A DNA stretch of 64,000 nucleotides, taken from positions 17,698,982 through 17,762,981 of the forward strand of contig CP137671.1 of NCBI GenBank assembly GCA_037976565.1, given 5' to 3'. Positions within the stretch are counted from its first letter, which is position 1. Each line of letters starts with the position of its first letter. The stretch comes from Mesocentrotus franciscanus. Its lineage: Eukaryota > Echinodermata > Echinoidea > Camarodonta > Strongylocentrotidae. A program made the position numbers and the translations under genes. A model generated the notes under the pieces. The model was not told where the DNA came from and did not search any database. It saw only the letters and a program-made list of their open reading frames with translations. Below, in pieces: positions 57,201 through 64,000 of this stretch.

Positions 57201-59126
57201 GCCCCAACATAGGAACCAACCACTCCCTAACAGATCTTCAATGACTGCTCCTCTCCCAGGGTACACTCACCATCCTCAGCCTATGCGGGACATGAAGACG
57301 GCGCCTCTATCCACATCCACATCCACATCCACCCACGATTACTACCAGCACCATGCCACACAGCAGCCGGGTAAGCGCTACTCTCTACCGATGGGCGGGG
57401 TAGATCAGCAGAGACCAACTCCCCAGCAGGTTCACCCCTACCAGAGAGACAGTGGCAACATGGGCGAATTCAGCCAGGAGTTCCATCAAATGTCACTCCG
57501 TGATACCACCAGGTTAGCACCACACCCCTTCTTAATCCTAAATCAAACAATGCATTTACCTGTTACATCCAATTCGATTTTATGCATCACATATTTTCCA
57601 TAGACATCCCAAGGTATCTTGTGCTTAGCATTCAAGAGGTTGGCATTTTAAGCTTGTGATACTTTTTAGTCTATAACGACATACCATTTCCATAGTGCTC
57701 ATATACACCATGCTTGGTGCATAAGGCACTCTCATAAAACCCATGCTGTACCTACAGTAGGCCACTGATTTCGGTGCTCAACAGCTTTCAAGTAATAGTA
57801 TAATAGAGCTTGAATTTCAATTCTATGACTTGCTCGTGTTTTAGCCGTTTTCTCAACTTATTATACAAATATACTCTTCTGCACTGTGTTTGGAGGGGGA
57901 AAAATGAAGTCACATTTATAACTAAGACTGCAGTAGATCAAAGAGACAGCTGAGGCTCAAGTAATAGCATTCTTCCAACCAGTCATTTACATATAACTCA
58001 AAACCTGTAAATGATGAAAGTAAGACTCATCTTTTCATCTCACGTTATGTTTTTGATACAGCCATGGTGGTGCCTTTGAGGAGGAAAGACATTACAGCTA
58101 TCCCTTGACAGTACCTTACAGAGGCTCCTCCGGCCTTACCACACAGGTAAAACAACATCCACTTGAATTGTAACTTTTCTTTTCCAGCAGAGTGATCGGA
58201 GCCCTTGGAATACACGATGGTAGACTTGTCTCGTAGTTATCCCTATTTTAGCTCAATTACATCTAGATCCAATTCTTTCTTTTTTCTTTTTCTTGACTGA
58301 TCATTCTTAGATTACAAGGGCGTTTCTTATAACACATTGCTCAACTTTATTATTAAGGATATAGTCAAAACAAGGGGTCCAATACTGTAAATGGATTATA
58401 TATTTAGATATGAGGAGGGGGGGGTGGTGGTCATTCTGGACTTTCAAGTGTTATATTGCCTTAACTGATGTTAGTGTGAATCCTTACAAAGGTATGTAAC
58501 AAGGTACTTGAATTAAGTGGAAGTTCTGAAAAGAAATTATAGTTAAGTGGGGCATATGGTTCAGTGTTATTGCATATTGTTGATATGAGATGTTTGCTAT
58601 AATTTTTATACTTATAATATGTTTTGGTGTGTCTCTGATTCATTGACAGACTCCAGCCAATGCATATCTGGACGACGAGGGTTATTATTCTCCCATTACT
58701 CCCAAAGACGGGAGCATCCCTTCACCAGGACAGCCCTCGCTCTCGTCATCTTCGAGGTACCCTCTGCATCCCAACACCGACAGCATTCCTCCTCAGTCTC
58801 ACTCTCATCGATTCATGTACCCTAGTGCCCCGTCCTCCTCCTCCTCTGCATCCTACACCCTACCCCCACCCAGCATCAAGCCCCCCGGCTCGCACCAGAT
58901 CCCTGGCGGAGGGCACGGAGGAGGGCACCATGGGATGCATCAGAGTCAGATCATGCATCCCATGGGTAGTCCTCGAAGGACGTCTGAGCCGATGCCCCCA
59001 CGGCAGGTCTGGGGTGATGCAGGGCTGGAGCGACTCCCTGATGCCTCGAGGCAACATCTGGGCGATGATGAAATGACCTACCGAGAATTGACAAGGAGGG
59101 CACCGTCAGGACAACTTCAGAACTAG
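29670..59126 (+). CDS. ZC3H12/Regnase-family endoribonuclease (seven exons joined)
   Basis: Join 29670-29912, 48622-49382, 49973-50112, 52367-52601, 56622-57512, 58062-58146 and 58650-59126. The junctions are GT/AG, phases agree, and the sum is 2832 bp (943 aa plus stop). Residues 1-140 contain KH-like segments, 240-285 a UBA-like helix bundle, and about 320-490 the NYN/PIN RNase domain. The acidic residues D328 (IDGSNVAM), D412-D413 (CYDD) and D431 (SND) are retained. C493, C499, C505 and H509 form a CX5CX5CX3H zinc finger. The tail is rich in Gln, His, Pro and Ser. Family members cut stem-loops in mRNAs of inflammatory genes in the cytoplasm. The last ~150 residues show no counterpart of the conserved vertebrate C-terminal helical domain. 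Family assignment is secure from the catalytic and zinc-finger blocks; which vertebrate paralogue (A-D) it matches is not decided, and it may be the single pre-duplication gene. Confidence 0.93.
31255..31365. repeat. GA-rich microsatellite
   Basis: GAGAAAGAGAAAG then AGAGAGAG with small interruptions, in RNase intron 1. Confidence 0.9.
32941..33101. mobile_element. TTAA-flanked MITE, copy 1
   Basis: Starts TTAAAGCCCGTCTGCACT and ends AGTGCAGTGGGGCTTTAA. The TTAA at both ends suggests a piggyBac/Kolobok-type insertion. An inverted, longer copy lies at 53282-53482. Confidence 0.75.
33803..34024. mobile_element. Solo MITE related to the tRNA-carrying element
   Basis: CTAACAACTGAATTATTCAT to TTTAATTGTTAACTG with TA after the right end. 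The interior AATGAAAGGTGGACT runs straight into GATTGAATTAGGGCC, with no tRNA insertion. Confidence 0.75.
34592..34757. mobile_element. Pogo/Tigger-like MITE, copy 1
   Basis: TA-flanked ends CAGTGAAACCTGTCTATA and CCAGGTTTGACTG. Interior GTGGTCTTTGTAGACAGGT occurs twice. Related to copies at 37751 and 44499. The superfamily call rests on the CAGT...AACC ends and TA target only. Confidence 0.7.
35805..36105. repeat. (AAGTAATACTACTACT)n tandem repeat
   Basis: About 300 bp of a 15-16-bp unit made of ACT triplets plus AAGTAAT, ending in an AAT/ATG-rich stretch. Confidence 0.9.
37751..37940. mobile_element. Pogo/Tigger-like MITE, copy 2
   Basis: TA-flanked ends CAGTCAAACCTGTGTATAG and AAGCAGGTTTGACTG. 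Shares TTTCAATGAGAAACCATTTT with the copy at 34592. The TGGTCTTTGTAGACAGGT module is duplicated in tandem. Confidence 0.75.
41314..41501. mobile_element. Foldback MITE with ATTGCCGTTTGGTCTA ends
   Basis: ATTGCCGTTTGGTCTA and TAGACCAAACGGCAAT are perfect 16-bp inverted ends. An inner pair, CTATTCCCATA...CACCCAGC and its complement, makes the element fold almost throughout. Confidence 0.75.
42966..43416. mobile_element. MITE with GACCCCGTTCTCA ends, TTA target
   Basis: GACCCCGTTCTCATTCACTT and its inverted copy AAAGTGAGTGAGAACGGGGTC, flanked by TTA on both sides, as in PIF/Harbinger insertions. The GC-rich interior contains CAGGAGCGGTT and GTGGTCT modules repeated in both orientations. The minus-strand ORFs here are not genes. 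Confidence 0.75.
43611..43771. mobile_element. MITE with GGGCCCTGTTTCA ends
   Basis: GGGCCCTGTTTCAAAAGATT and its inverted partner AGTTTGAAACGGGGCCC, plus inner TTATCAATAACAAA/TTTGTTATTGATAA. About 160 bp. Confidence 0.7.
43826..44236. repeat. Inverted duplicate of 44597-44962
   Basis: Reads as a diverged reverse complement of the interior of the next element: GTAGTTTGACATTT, GGATTTCCCATTTTCACAG, GTGGATTATCGTC and CCACGTTTGAAATCCTA all have partners there. It lacks the pogo-like ends, so it is probably a fragment of a second copy. Confidence 0.75.
44499..45014. mobile_element. Long pogo/Tigger-like MITE, copy 3
   Basis: Ends CAGTCAAACCTGTCAAGG and AAGACAGGTTTGACTG match copies 1 and 2, but the interior is about 360 bp longer and matches 43826-44236 in inverse orientation. 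No transposase frame. Confidence 0.7.
45690..46050. repeat. CT-rich microsatellite array with shared flank
   Basis: CT and CTTT runs with CTAGCTCTC spacers. The left flank (ATACTGTACCTCTTCTGTCTCC, then ATTCATCTGTCAT and TTCATGTTTT) recurs beside the array at 63600. Ser/Leu and Arg/Glu-rich ORFs are artefacts. Confidence 0.85.
46360..46654. mobile_element. MITE with ATCGTCG...AGAAGGGCG ends
   Basis: ATCGTCGCGCGAGTGGCAGA then AGGGCGTAAGC at the left, matched by GCTAACGCCCTTCTGCCACC then CGCACGACGAT at the right, about 32 bp with four mismatches. AT-rich interior, no ORF. Confidence 0.75.
46898..47196. mobile_element. Foldback MITE with GGGTGTTTCACAAAG ends
   Basis: The arms match over about 65 bp: GGGTGTTTCACAAAGACTAA through TTAAGTTGGACTTAAG and AACAGGCCGTTCATGCCATT, inverted at the right end. 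The ORF crossing it is not a gene. Confidence 0.8.
48622..49382 (+). CDS. RNase exon 2: KH-like, UBA-like, start of NYN domain
   Basis: The acceptor is CCCCCTGCAG|GAATAC and the donor CATGAG|GTAAGT (phase 2). A second KH-like segment ends in [19 protein letters not shown] Ser-rich linker follows, then the UBA-like block with LKLGYS and LVNLG, an acidic linker, and [10 protein letters not shown] opening the RNase domain. Confidence 0.92.
49973..50112 (+). CDS. RNase exon 3: NYN domain
   Basis: The acceptor is TTTTCTCGTAG|CTATGG. The split codon gives Ser after VAM, as in family members. It encodes FDCKGI, FLLRGHK and [13 protein letters not shown], the diagnostic Regnase block. Donor AAAG|GTAAGG, phase 1. 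Confidence 0.95.
50113..52366. other. RNase intron 3, nothing recognised
   Basis: AT-rich, no RNA gene or paired repeat ends found. A GC-richer patch at 50900-50960 has no ORF of interest. Confidence 0.5.
52367..52601 (+). CDS. RNase exon 4: NYN domain catalytic core
   Basis: The acceptor is CCATTTCTGCAG|ACCAGG and the donor GAAAA|GTAAGT (phase 2). It encodes [27 protein letters not shown] and EERLLMYSF, with all active-site acids present. A CT microsatellite begins about 20 bp after the donor. Confidence 0.95.
52620..52720. repeat. CT-rich microsatellite after exon 4
   Basis: [20 protein letters not shown] repeats with a TCTGTTTCTCTC sub-period, starting about 20 bp from the exon 4 donor. 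Confidence 0.9.
53282..53482. mobile_element. TTAA-flanked MITE, copy 2
   Basis: TTAAAGCCCCACTGCACTAC to AGTGCAGACAGGCTTTAA, the inverse orientation of 32941-33101. It has an extra 40 bp (TTGAGAGCTGAGTTGATGAG region) absent from copy 1. Confidence 0.8.
54175..54280. repeat. CT microsatellite
   Basis: TCTCTC runs with a TGTGTGTG interruption in RNase intron 4. Another shorter CT run is at 54885-54925. Confidence 0.9.
55430..55770. other. GC-richer intronic segment, unidentified
   Basis: About 340 bp of higher GC content than the surrounding intron, open on both strands (75 aa plus, 108 aa minus). Neither translation resembles a known family and no splice framing links it to the RNase. It may be a fragment of a dispersed repeat. 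Confidence 0.3.
56622..57512 (+). CDS. RNase exon 5: end of RNase domain, CCCH finger, linker
   Basis: The acceptor follows a T-rich tract, TTTAATCAG|GTTCATG. It encodes [20 protein letters not shown], the CCCH finger, a charged helix ([20 protein letters not shown]) and a long Gln/His/Pro/Met-rich region with an STSTSTST run. Donor CCACCAG|GTTAGC, phase 2. Confidence 0.93.
58062..58146 (+). CDS. RNase exon 6: tail segment
   Basis: The acceptor is TTTTTGATACAG|CCATGG and the donor ACACAG|GTAAAA; 85 bp taking phase 2 to phase 0. It encodes a short Tyr/Ser-rich stretch with no known motif. The frame is supported by the match to both neighbouring exons. Confidence 0.75.
58650..59126 (+). CDS. 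RNase exon 7: Pro/Ser/His-rich C-terminus
   Basis: The acceptor is CATTGACAG|ACTCCA. It encodes 158 aa: Ser/Pro-rich, then [13 protein letters not shown], then a charged end finishing at TAG 59124-59126. Low complexity makes domain assignment impossible; the exon is open and in frame throughout. Confidence 0.8.
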   Translation, partial: TPANAYLDDEGYYSPITPKDGSIPSPGQPSLSSSSRYPLHPNTDSIPPQSHSHRFMYPSAPSSSSSASYTLPPPSIKPPGSHQIPGGGHGGGHHGMHQSQIMHPMGSPRRTSEPMPPRQVWGDAGLERLPDASRQHLGDDEMTYRELTRRAPSGQLQN

Positions 59127-62100
59127 AATCTTGAGCTACTAGGGTAGTGTAGACAATATTTTGTTGATTCCCCCCTATTAATGGTATTAAATCATACTGA
59201 TGAGAATAAAGTGATCATCTTAATCACTGAGCTTTTCAATGTAATCATGATTTCAATCTATGATTTTAATCAGCTCAGATTTTATTTGTTCTTGAGCCAA
59301 ACATGTCCAAGTTAGAATCTTAGACATACAAAACATCTTCTAGACAGATGCCTGTTGGCATGATACTACATGAATGGGATGAGACCCATCACCTCATGTG
59401 ACAATATCAATCTTTTATTTGTATTATTTAGTTTCACTTTATTGGTCCCAAGCCAAAAATATAGCATTATCATGATTTAATTGCAGGTCAATATCATTCC
59501 AAACGTAAAAGAAAATCAATCAATATTAAATTTGTATTAATTCATAAATTCATGTAATTTATATGATGAAATTTTCATGGGCTTTGATTGGATGATATGA
59601 TGAATATGTATGTATGTAATCGTCGATATTCACAGTGATTGTTCAAGATAAATGCTTATTCTTGCAGCCTTACATGTATTTCTTCTTACAAGGCTCAATA
59701 AAAAAAATATTGCACAATATGACCCCATTGTTCTATTTGCTTTGTTATGTACACATGTGCATACTCTTTATGAGACAAAGTGTAACTCTGGATCATCGTG
59801 CAAGCATGTATGATTAATCAAAGAATAAAAGATACTACAGAATCGGGTGCCTAACTGCCTATAGATTCCAACATGACTAAGCGACTTTGCTTCTCAGTAG
59901 CCATGCATCGGTAACCCTGTACAATGAATGACACAGTCAATTGATCAATGGTTAAAGGTCATCATTGTATTCCAAACCGTCAGCTTCCCAGCCGGCATTG
60001 TTCCCGTCTGTCCGTCGTACAAACACTTCCCACTCACAACCTGCTTCCGCTTTTCCTGAAAAGGATGTCGTTAACGGCATGGAGGAAGTAGAGAGCTTTC
60101 AACCATTCACCTGTCCTTTGTCCATGTCTTGTTCAAATCGGAACAAGAGTCATCGGAACTGGGGCCAGGTTGATTGCAGGTCGACTGGTGAGGGTGTGTA
60201 CAAACATGATCTTTGGTATCATTATGATGTATGTCAAAGTTATGTTGGACGAGCCGTACCAGGCGCCAAAGGGATATATGATACTGAAAGTAAACTGTTT
60301 AAGTTATAGCACAGGAATCAAAACTAAACTATGAAAGACTGATAGAAAAGTTTAAGAGTTGTTATTATTATGATGTGTGTCATACATGTAGGTATGTTGG
60401 ATGATATTTCACAAACCGTACCAGGCGCCAAAGGGATACATGCTTCTGAAAGTATCATTTTCTCTGAAACTGTTCAAGCAAGGAGTTAATTAAAATCATG
60501 AAAGTTTGATAGAAAAGTTTAAGAATTGTTGTTATCATTACGATGTGTGTCATAGGTATGTTGGGCAATATTTCACAAAGGAATTTCGCCACAGGAATGC
60601 ATGACTCCTAAAATTGAATTTCTGTGAGAAATCGATCACATCGTGACAAATTAAAATGATTTGTAATTTGGGAAATAACTTTTTGCTTTCCATGAATCAA
60701 TATTACCTCAATGACAAATATTCCACTTTTGTTGGTAGAAAGAGCAGTGTATATACACCTGTAATTGTATCCCACCACCCAGCTATGTAGTATTGCTCGG
60801 AAAATAATATGAATACCAAATTGCTCATATAATGATTCATTTACTCTTTCTGTTACTTTATAATCCGTTATAACCACATGTACATATCCTTTTTAGTCAC
60901 TTTAAATATGAGATAATTCATCCTGTATAGAATCATCCAGTTACATGTAGGAAACATCAGTGTTATTATGAGCCCACGAATCCATCATATATATATATAT
61001 ATATATATTACTGTGCAGATTTGTCGGTTCATAATATCGATGGCGACATGTTCAAAGGAACTTTTCAAACACAAATGTGAAATACACGGTAAAATGTACC
61101 TCATTCTTTATTGCTTCCATGTTAAACTTGTCCTGTTCTTCTAAAACTGTTTGTAATATTACTCACAATGCTAAATGCTATTCTCTTTTCCTGTGTAACA
61201 TATAATATATAATGTGATTTCTAACACTGGGAGGTACATATATATACATATATGTATGTGTGTGTGCCTTCTTCTTTAATTGTGCCGATTGTTGTCCTAT
61301 TTTTAAACTTTTGAGATCAAAACGAGACATTGTAAAGTCAAGTACAGTAAGTGGTACAGTATATTACTGTTCTTTTGTATAAAAGATATAAATCAAAGCA
61401 TGTAAAGGCAGTTGCTTAACCGATGAGACTTATGTATGGGCATTTTGTCCAATCTATTTTTGAGAAGTTTTCCCTTCCTTTGTTATTCTTTCAAATAACA
61501 AAGAATTTTGATGTTTATCAAGTAGGGATAGAGTTGTGTTGCGAAAAAGAGAGAGAGAGAGAAAGGGAAAAAGAGATGTATAAAATCTCTATTACTTGTC
61601 TAAGTGTGATCTCAATTTTTTCACTCATTTGAGTGCACTTCTAAGGAGATCCTTCGTGTAGATCAAATACATATATATCTATGGTGTATTATATGCAAAT
61701 GTACTTCATGCATATACATATATATTAGCTTAAAGGAAACCATGTTATTTACTTATTTTACTTATCATACTCATTGTAGTGACATTTGCAGGCAATTATA
61801 CGGTCATTCTTAGTAATAGGACTGATCATTTTTATGCCAACTTTCATTTTCATTTTCAATAATTTGGTGCTTGCTGTGAAGAGCATCATTGTAAAAAATC
61901 AATGGGCCATTAACTCTGTATAAACGACTCCATTATAAGAATCAGAAACATCTTTTTACCTCGTAGCTTGTTTGTTTTGTTATTTTGCCCACGCTATTCA
62001 GAGCTTTCCAGGAATTCTTACGTGAAAGTTCTGAGTACATCATTGCTAGTCTGCTGAACTAAAAGTGATAGTAAAACAGTAAAAGACAACATATGTATGT

Positions 62101-63041
62101 TAAGATGTTTTTTTGTGCTATCTTTGAAGTATCAGTGCTACTGTTTGGCTTAGTCAATCAAATGGTAAAATGCAATTTTAGGGTTTATTACTTTCGATAG
62201 ATTCTTTATCATATTATCGTTCTTCTTTCAAGTTAGTCAAGTATGTTAGCATTGTTATTTCATTTACTTTGTGTGAGATTAATGAGTTATTGTTAGGCTT
62301 GGTCTTCAGTCTAATAAATCCTTGGTTAAAACAAAAGGTTAGAACTCACTTTAAGTCTCTTCAATCTGGTACATCATGCTTAAACATCTATAAAATGTAA
62401 CCACTGCCAAGTTATCTAAAATGTAGAAGCGACATGCACTAAATAGTGTCATATTAAAGTCTATCGTAGCCATCAGATTGCAGATGTGTGTACAATTTGT
62501 AATGTAGCACTAGCAGTAGTCTGCTTGGATTCTGCAATGTATAATGTATGCTAGACTATTACATTAGTAACAGTTGGCATATTTTTTTCTTCTTTTTTTC
62601 ACAAGCCAATTTATTTTATTTTCTTTTATCCAATTTTTTTTTTTTTAAATATTTTTTTAAAAATATAAACCAGTTGGCTTATTGGCACAAAAATAGAGAG
62701 ATTCTGTTATTGTGAATATGTTACATTAGTATATGCCATTAATAAGTCTGAATATAGAATCTGATAGATCATGATCTAGATTCCAGGAACAAATTAAGTT
62801 TGTAATTTTTTTTTGTATATCTTCTTTTTCCTTACTAGCTGTGCCAGTGTTTTATTTTGAAGAAATGTTAACTATGAACAAATATGTATTATAAATAATA
62901 TTGAAGGTATTTGCATTAAAGGCAAAATTAAAGTGTATCAAAAGAAATCCTTTTATTTTAAAAAGGAACATTAGTGTGTGCCATGTAATTTTATGAGATA
63001 ATTATGCATGATTTTATGATTAATCTGTGTAAAGGAATAAA
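59127..63041 (+). other. RNase 3' UTR and candidate poly(A) sites
   Basis: AT-rich, no further coding exon recognised. AATAAA occurs at 59205, 59697, 59824 and 63036, so the 3' UTR could be from about 0.1 to 3.9 kb long. ATTTA-type words are frequent, as expected of unstable mRNAs but also of AT-rich DNA. The TTG-started frame at 59965-60309 is probably chance. Confidence 0.45.
60200..60595. repeat. About 180-bp tandem duplication in the 3' UTR region
   Basis: Two and a half diverged copies: TATTATGATGT(A/G)TGTCA, TATGTTGGA, ACCAGGCGCCAAAGGGATA, CTGAAAGTA and GATAGAAAAGTTTAAGA recur near 60215, 60370 and 60540. Confidence 0.75.
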
Positions 63042-63110
63042 ATATTAAACCAATCAACTTTGTGTGTCTCTTGAAGTTATGATATGGATTTCTTGTGTGT
63101 TTTGCAGCTA

Positions 63111-63356
63111 CAGTTAACTACTAAATTATTCACACCCTTACCCAGTTATGTCATTTGTCAAGTATGTGAAAAATTGATGTGTCCTGAATTACGTTTCTTA
63201 AGAATGTGGTAACTATATTAAAGCTTACATCTAAGAGTACATGTATGTCTATGAAAAAAGGCCCTTATTTAACCAGTCCACCTTTCATTCTTGAGTTCCG
63301 AAAAAACACCAAAACATCAAATTTACAAGGGGTATGAATAATTCAGTTGTTAACTC
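63111..63356. mobile_element. Solo TA-flanked MITE, third copy of the family
   Basis: CAGTTAACTACTAAATTATT to AATAATTCAGTTGTTAACTC with TA on both sides (63109-63110, 63357-63358). Inverse orientation to 33803-34024 and about 245 bp long, with no tRNA cassette. Confidence 0.8.
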
Positions 63357-63369
63357 TATGTGGGAAGCA

Positions 63370-63432
63370 TGAAAAAAGAGAGGATTTAGTCTTAAGTCTC
63401 CCACCCCCCTTCCGCCTTCTCTCCTCTCCTCC

Positions 63433-63470
<38 letters not shown>

Positions 63471-64000
63471 TTCTTTGCCTTTCTCTCTCCATCCCTCTCT
63501 TCCTCACCTTCTCCCCCTTCTTCTTTCCATCTCCTTTGTCTTAACATTAGCAGTGTTCTTTACTGTTTTATACCTCTTCTCTGTCTCCTTCATCATTCTA
63601 TTCATCTGTCATTGTTCATGTTTTCATATCTCTCTCTCTCTCTCTCTTTCTTTCTCTTTCTCTATCTTTTTTTTCTATCTACCATTCTCTTTCTCTCTCT
63701 ACCATTCTCTTTCTCTCTCTCTCTCCCTTTATTTCTCTTTCTCTAGCTTTTTTTCTATCTACCATTCTCTTTCTCTCTCCCTTTCTTTCTCTTCCTCTAG
63801 CTCTCTTTTTCTATCTACCATTCCCTCTCTCTCTCTCTCTCTCTCTCCCTTCTCTTCCTCTCTCTCTCTTACACTATCTCATACCCCTACCCCACCCTCC
63901 CTCTTTCTTCATTATTCTCTCTCTTTCTCTCTCTCTCACCTTCTTTGCCTTTCTCTCTCCATCCCTCTCTTCCTCACCTTCTCCCCCTTCTTCTTTCCCT
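63370..64000. repeat. CT-rich array with a 470-bp internal duplication
   Basis: Mostly CT/CTTT repeats. A stretch from CTCACCTTCTTTGCCTTTC to CTTCTTCTTTCC at about 63465-63528 is repeated 470 bp later at the window end. ACCATTCTCTTTCTCTCT units recur in between. Confidence 0.85.

Noticed and set aside
59965..60309. 114-aa ORF in the RNase 3' region
   Set aside because: It begins at TTG, not ATG, and has no splice link to the gene; part of it is the duplicated UTR unit.

Overview
The window is eukaryotic DNA with long introns, many simple repeats and many short terminal-inverted-repeat elements. The two protein genes have deuterostome-type domains, and the marine-invertebrate style of tRNA-derived SINEs and MITEs points to an echinoderm, most likely a sea urchin or relative. 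That assignment is inference.

Layout. (1) 1-4445 holds no gene; it contains a 1.85 kb TIR element with two internal tandem arrays and a diverged tandem copy of another element. (2) 4613-21827 (+) is a five-exon class A GPCR gene. All exon junctions are phase 0 and the product is about 419 aa, most like the prostaglandin E/prostanoid receptors. Its 10.5 kb first intron contains five tRNA-Trp(CCA) genes arranged around a large imperfect palindrome (arms 5395-9665 and 12706-14790), with nested hAT-like, SINE and MITE insertions. (3) 22.1-29.6 kb is intergenic and dominated by a palindrome-rich TIR element (24.5-24.9 kb) and a 1.5 kb array of degenerate GTGCCCCTTTT-type repeats. (4) 29670-59126 (+) is a seven-exon ZC3H12/Regnase-family endoribonuclease gene of about 943 aa. 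It has tandem KH-like segments, a UBA-like domain, a NYN/PIN RNase domain with its acidic residues intact, a CCCH zinc finger and a low-complexity tail. Its 18.7 kb first intron is rich in TACATGTA and TACCGGTA palindromes and in MITEs of several types. (5) 59127-64000 is 3' UTR and downstream DNA with an internal tandem duplication, a MITE and a CT-rich array.

The GPCR would act at the cell surface and the RNase in the cytoplasm on inflammatory-type mRNAs. Both families take part in inflammatory signalling in vertebrates, but nothing in the sequence shows that the two genes are co-regulated. The most notable observations are a tRNA-Trp cassette sitting inside a TA-flanked MITE, the tRNA palindrome within a GPCR intron, a lysine in place of the prostanoid-receptor arginine in TM7, the KH + NYN + CCCH domain combination, and a four-codon uORF that overlaps the RNase start codon and doubles as a splice-donor-like site.
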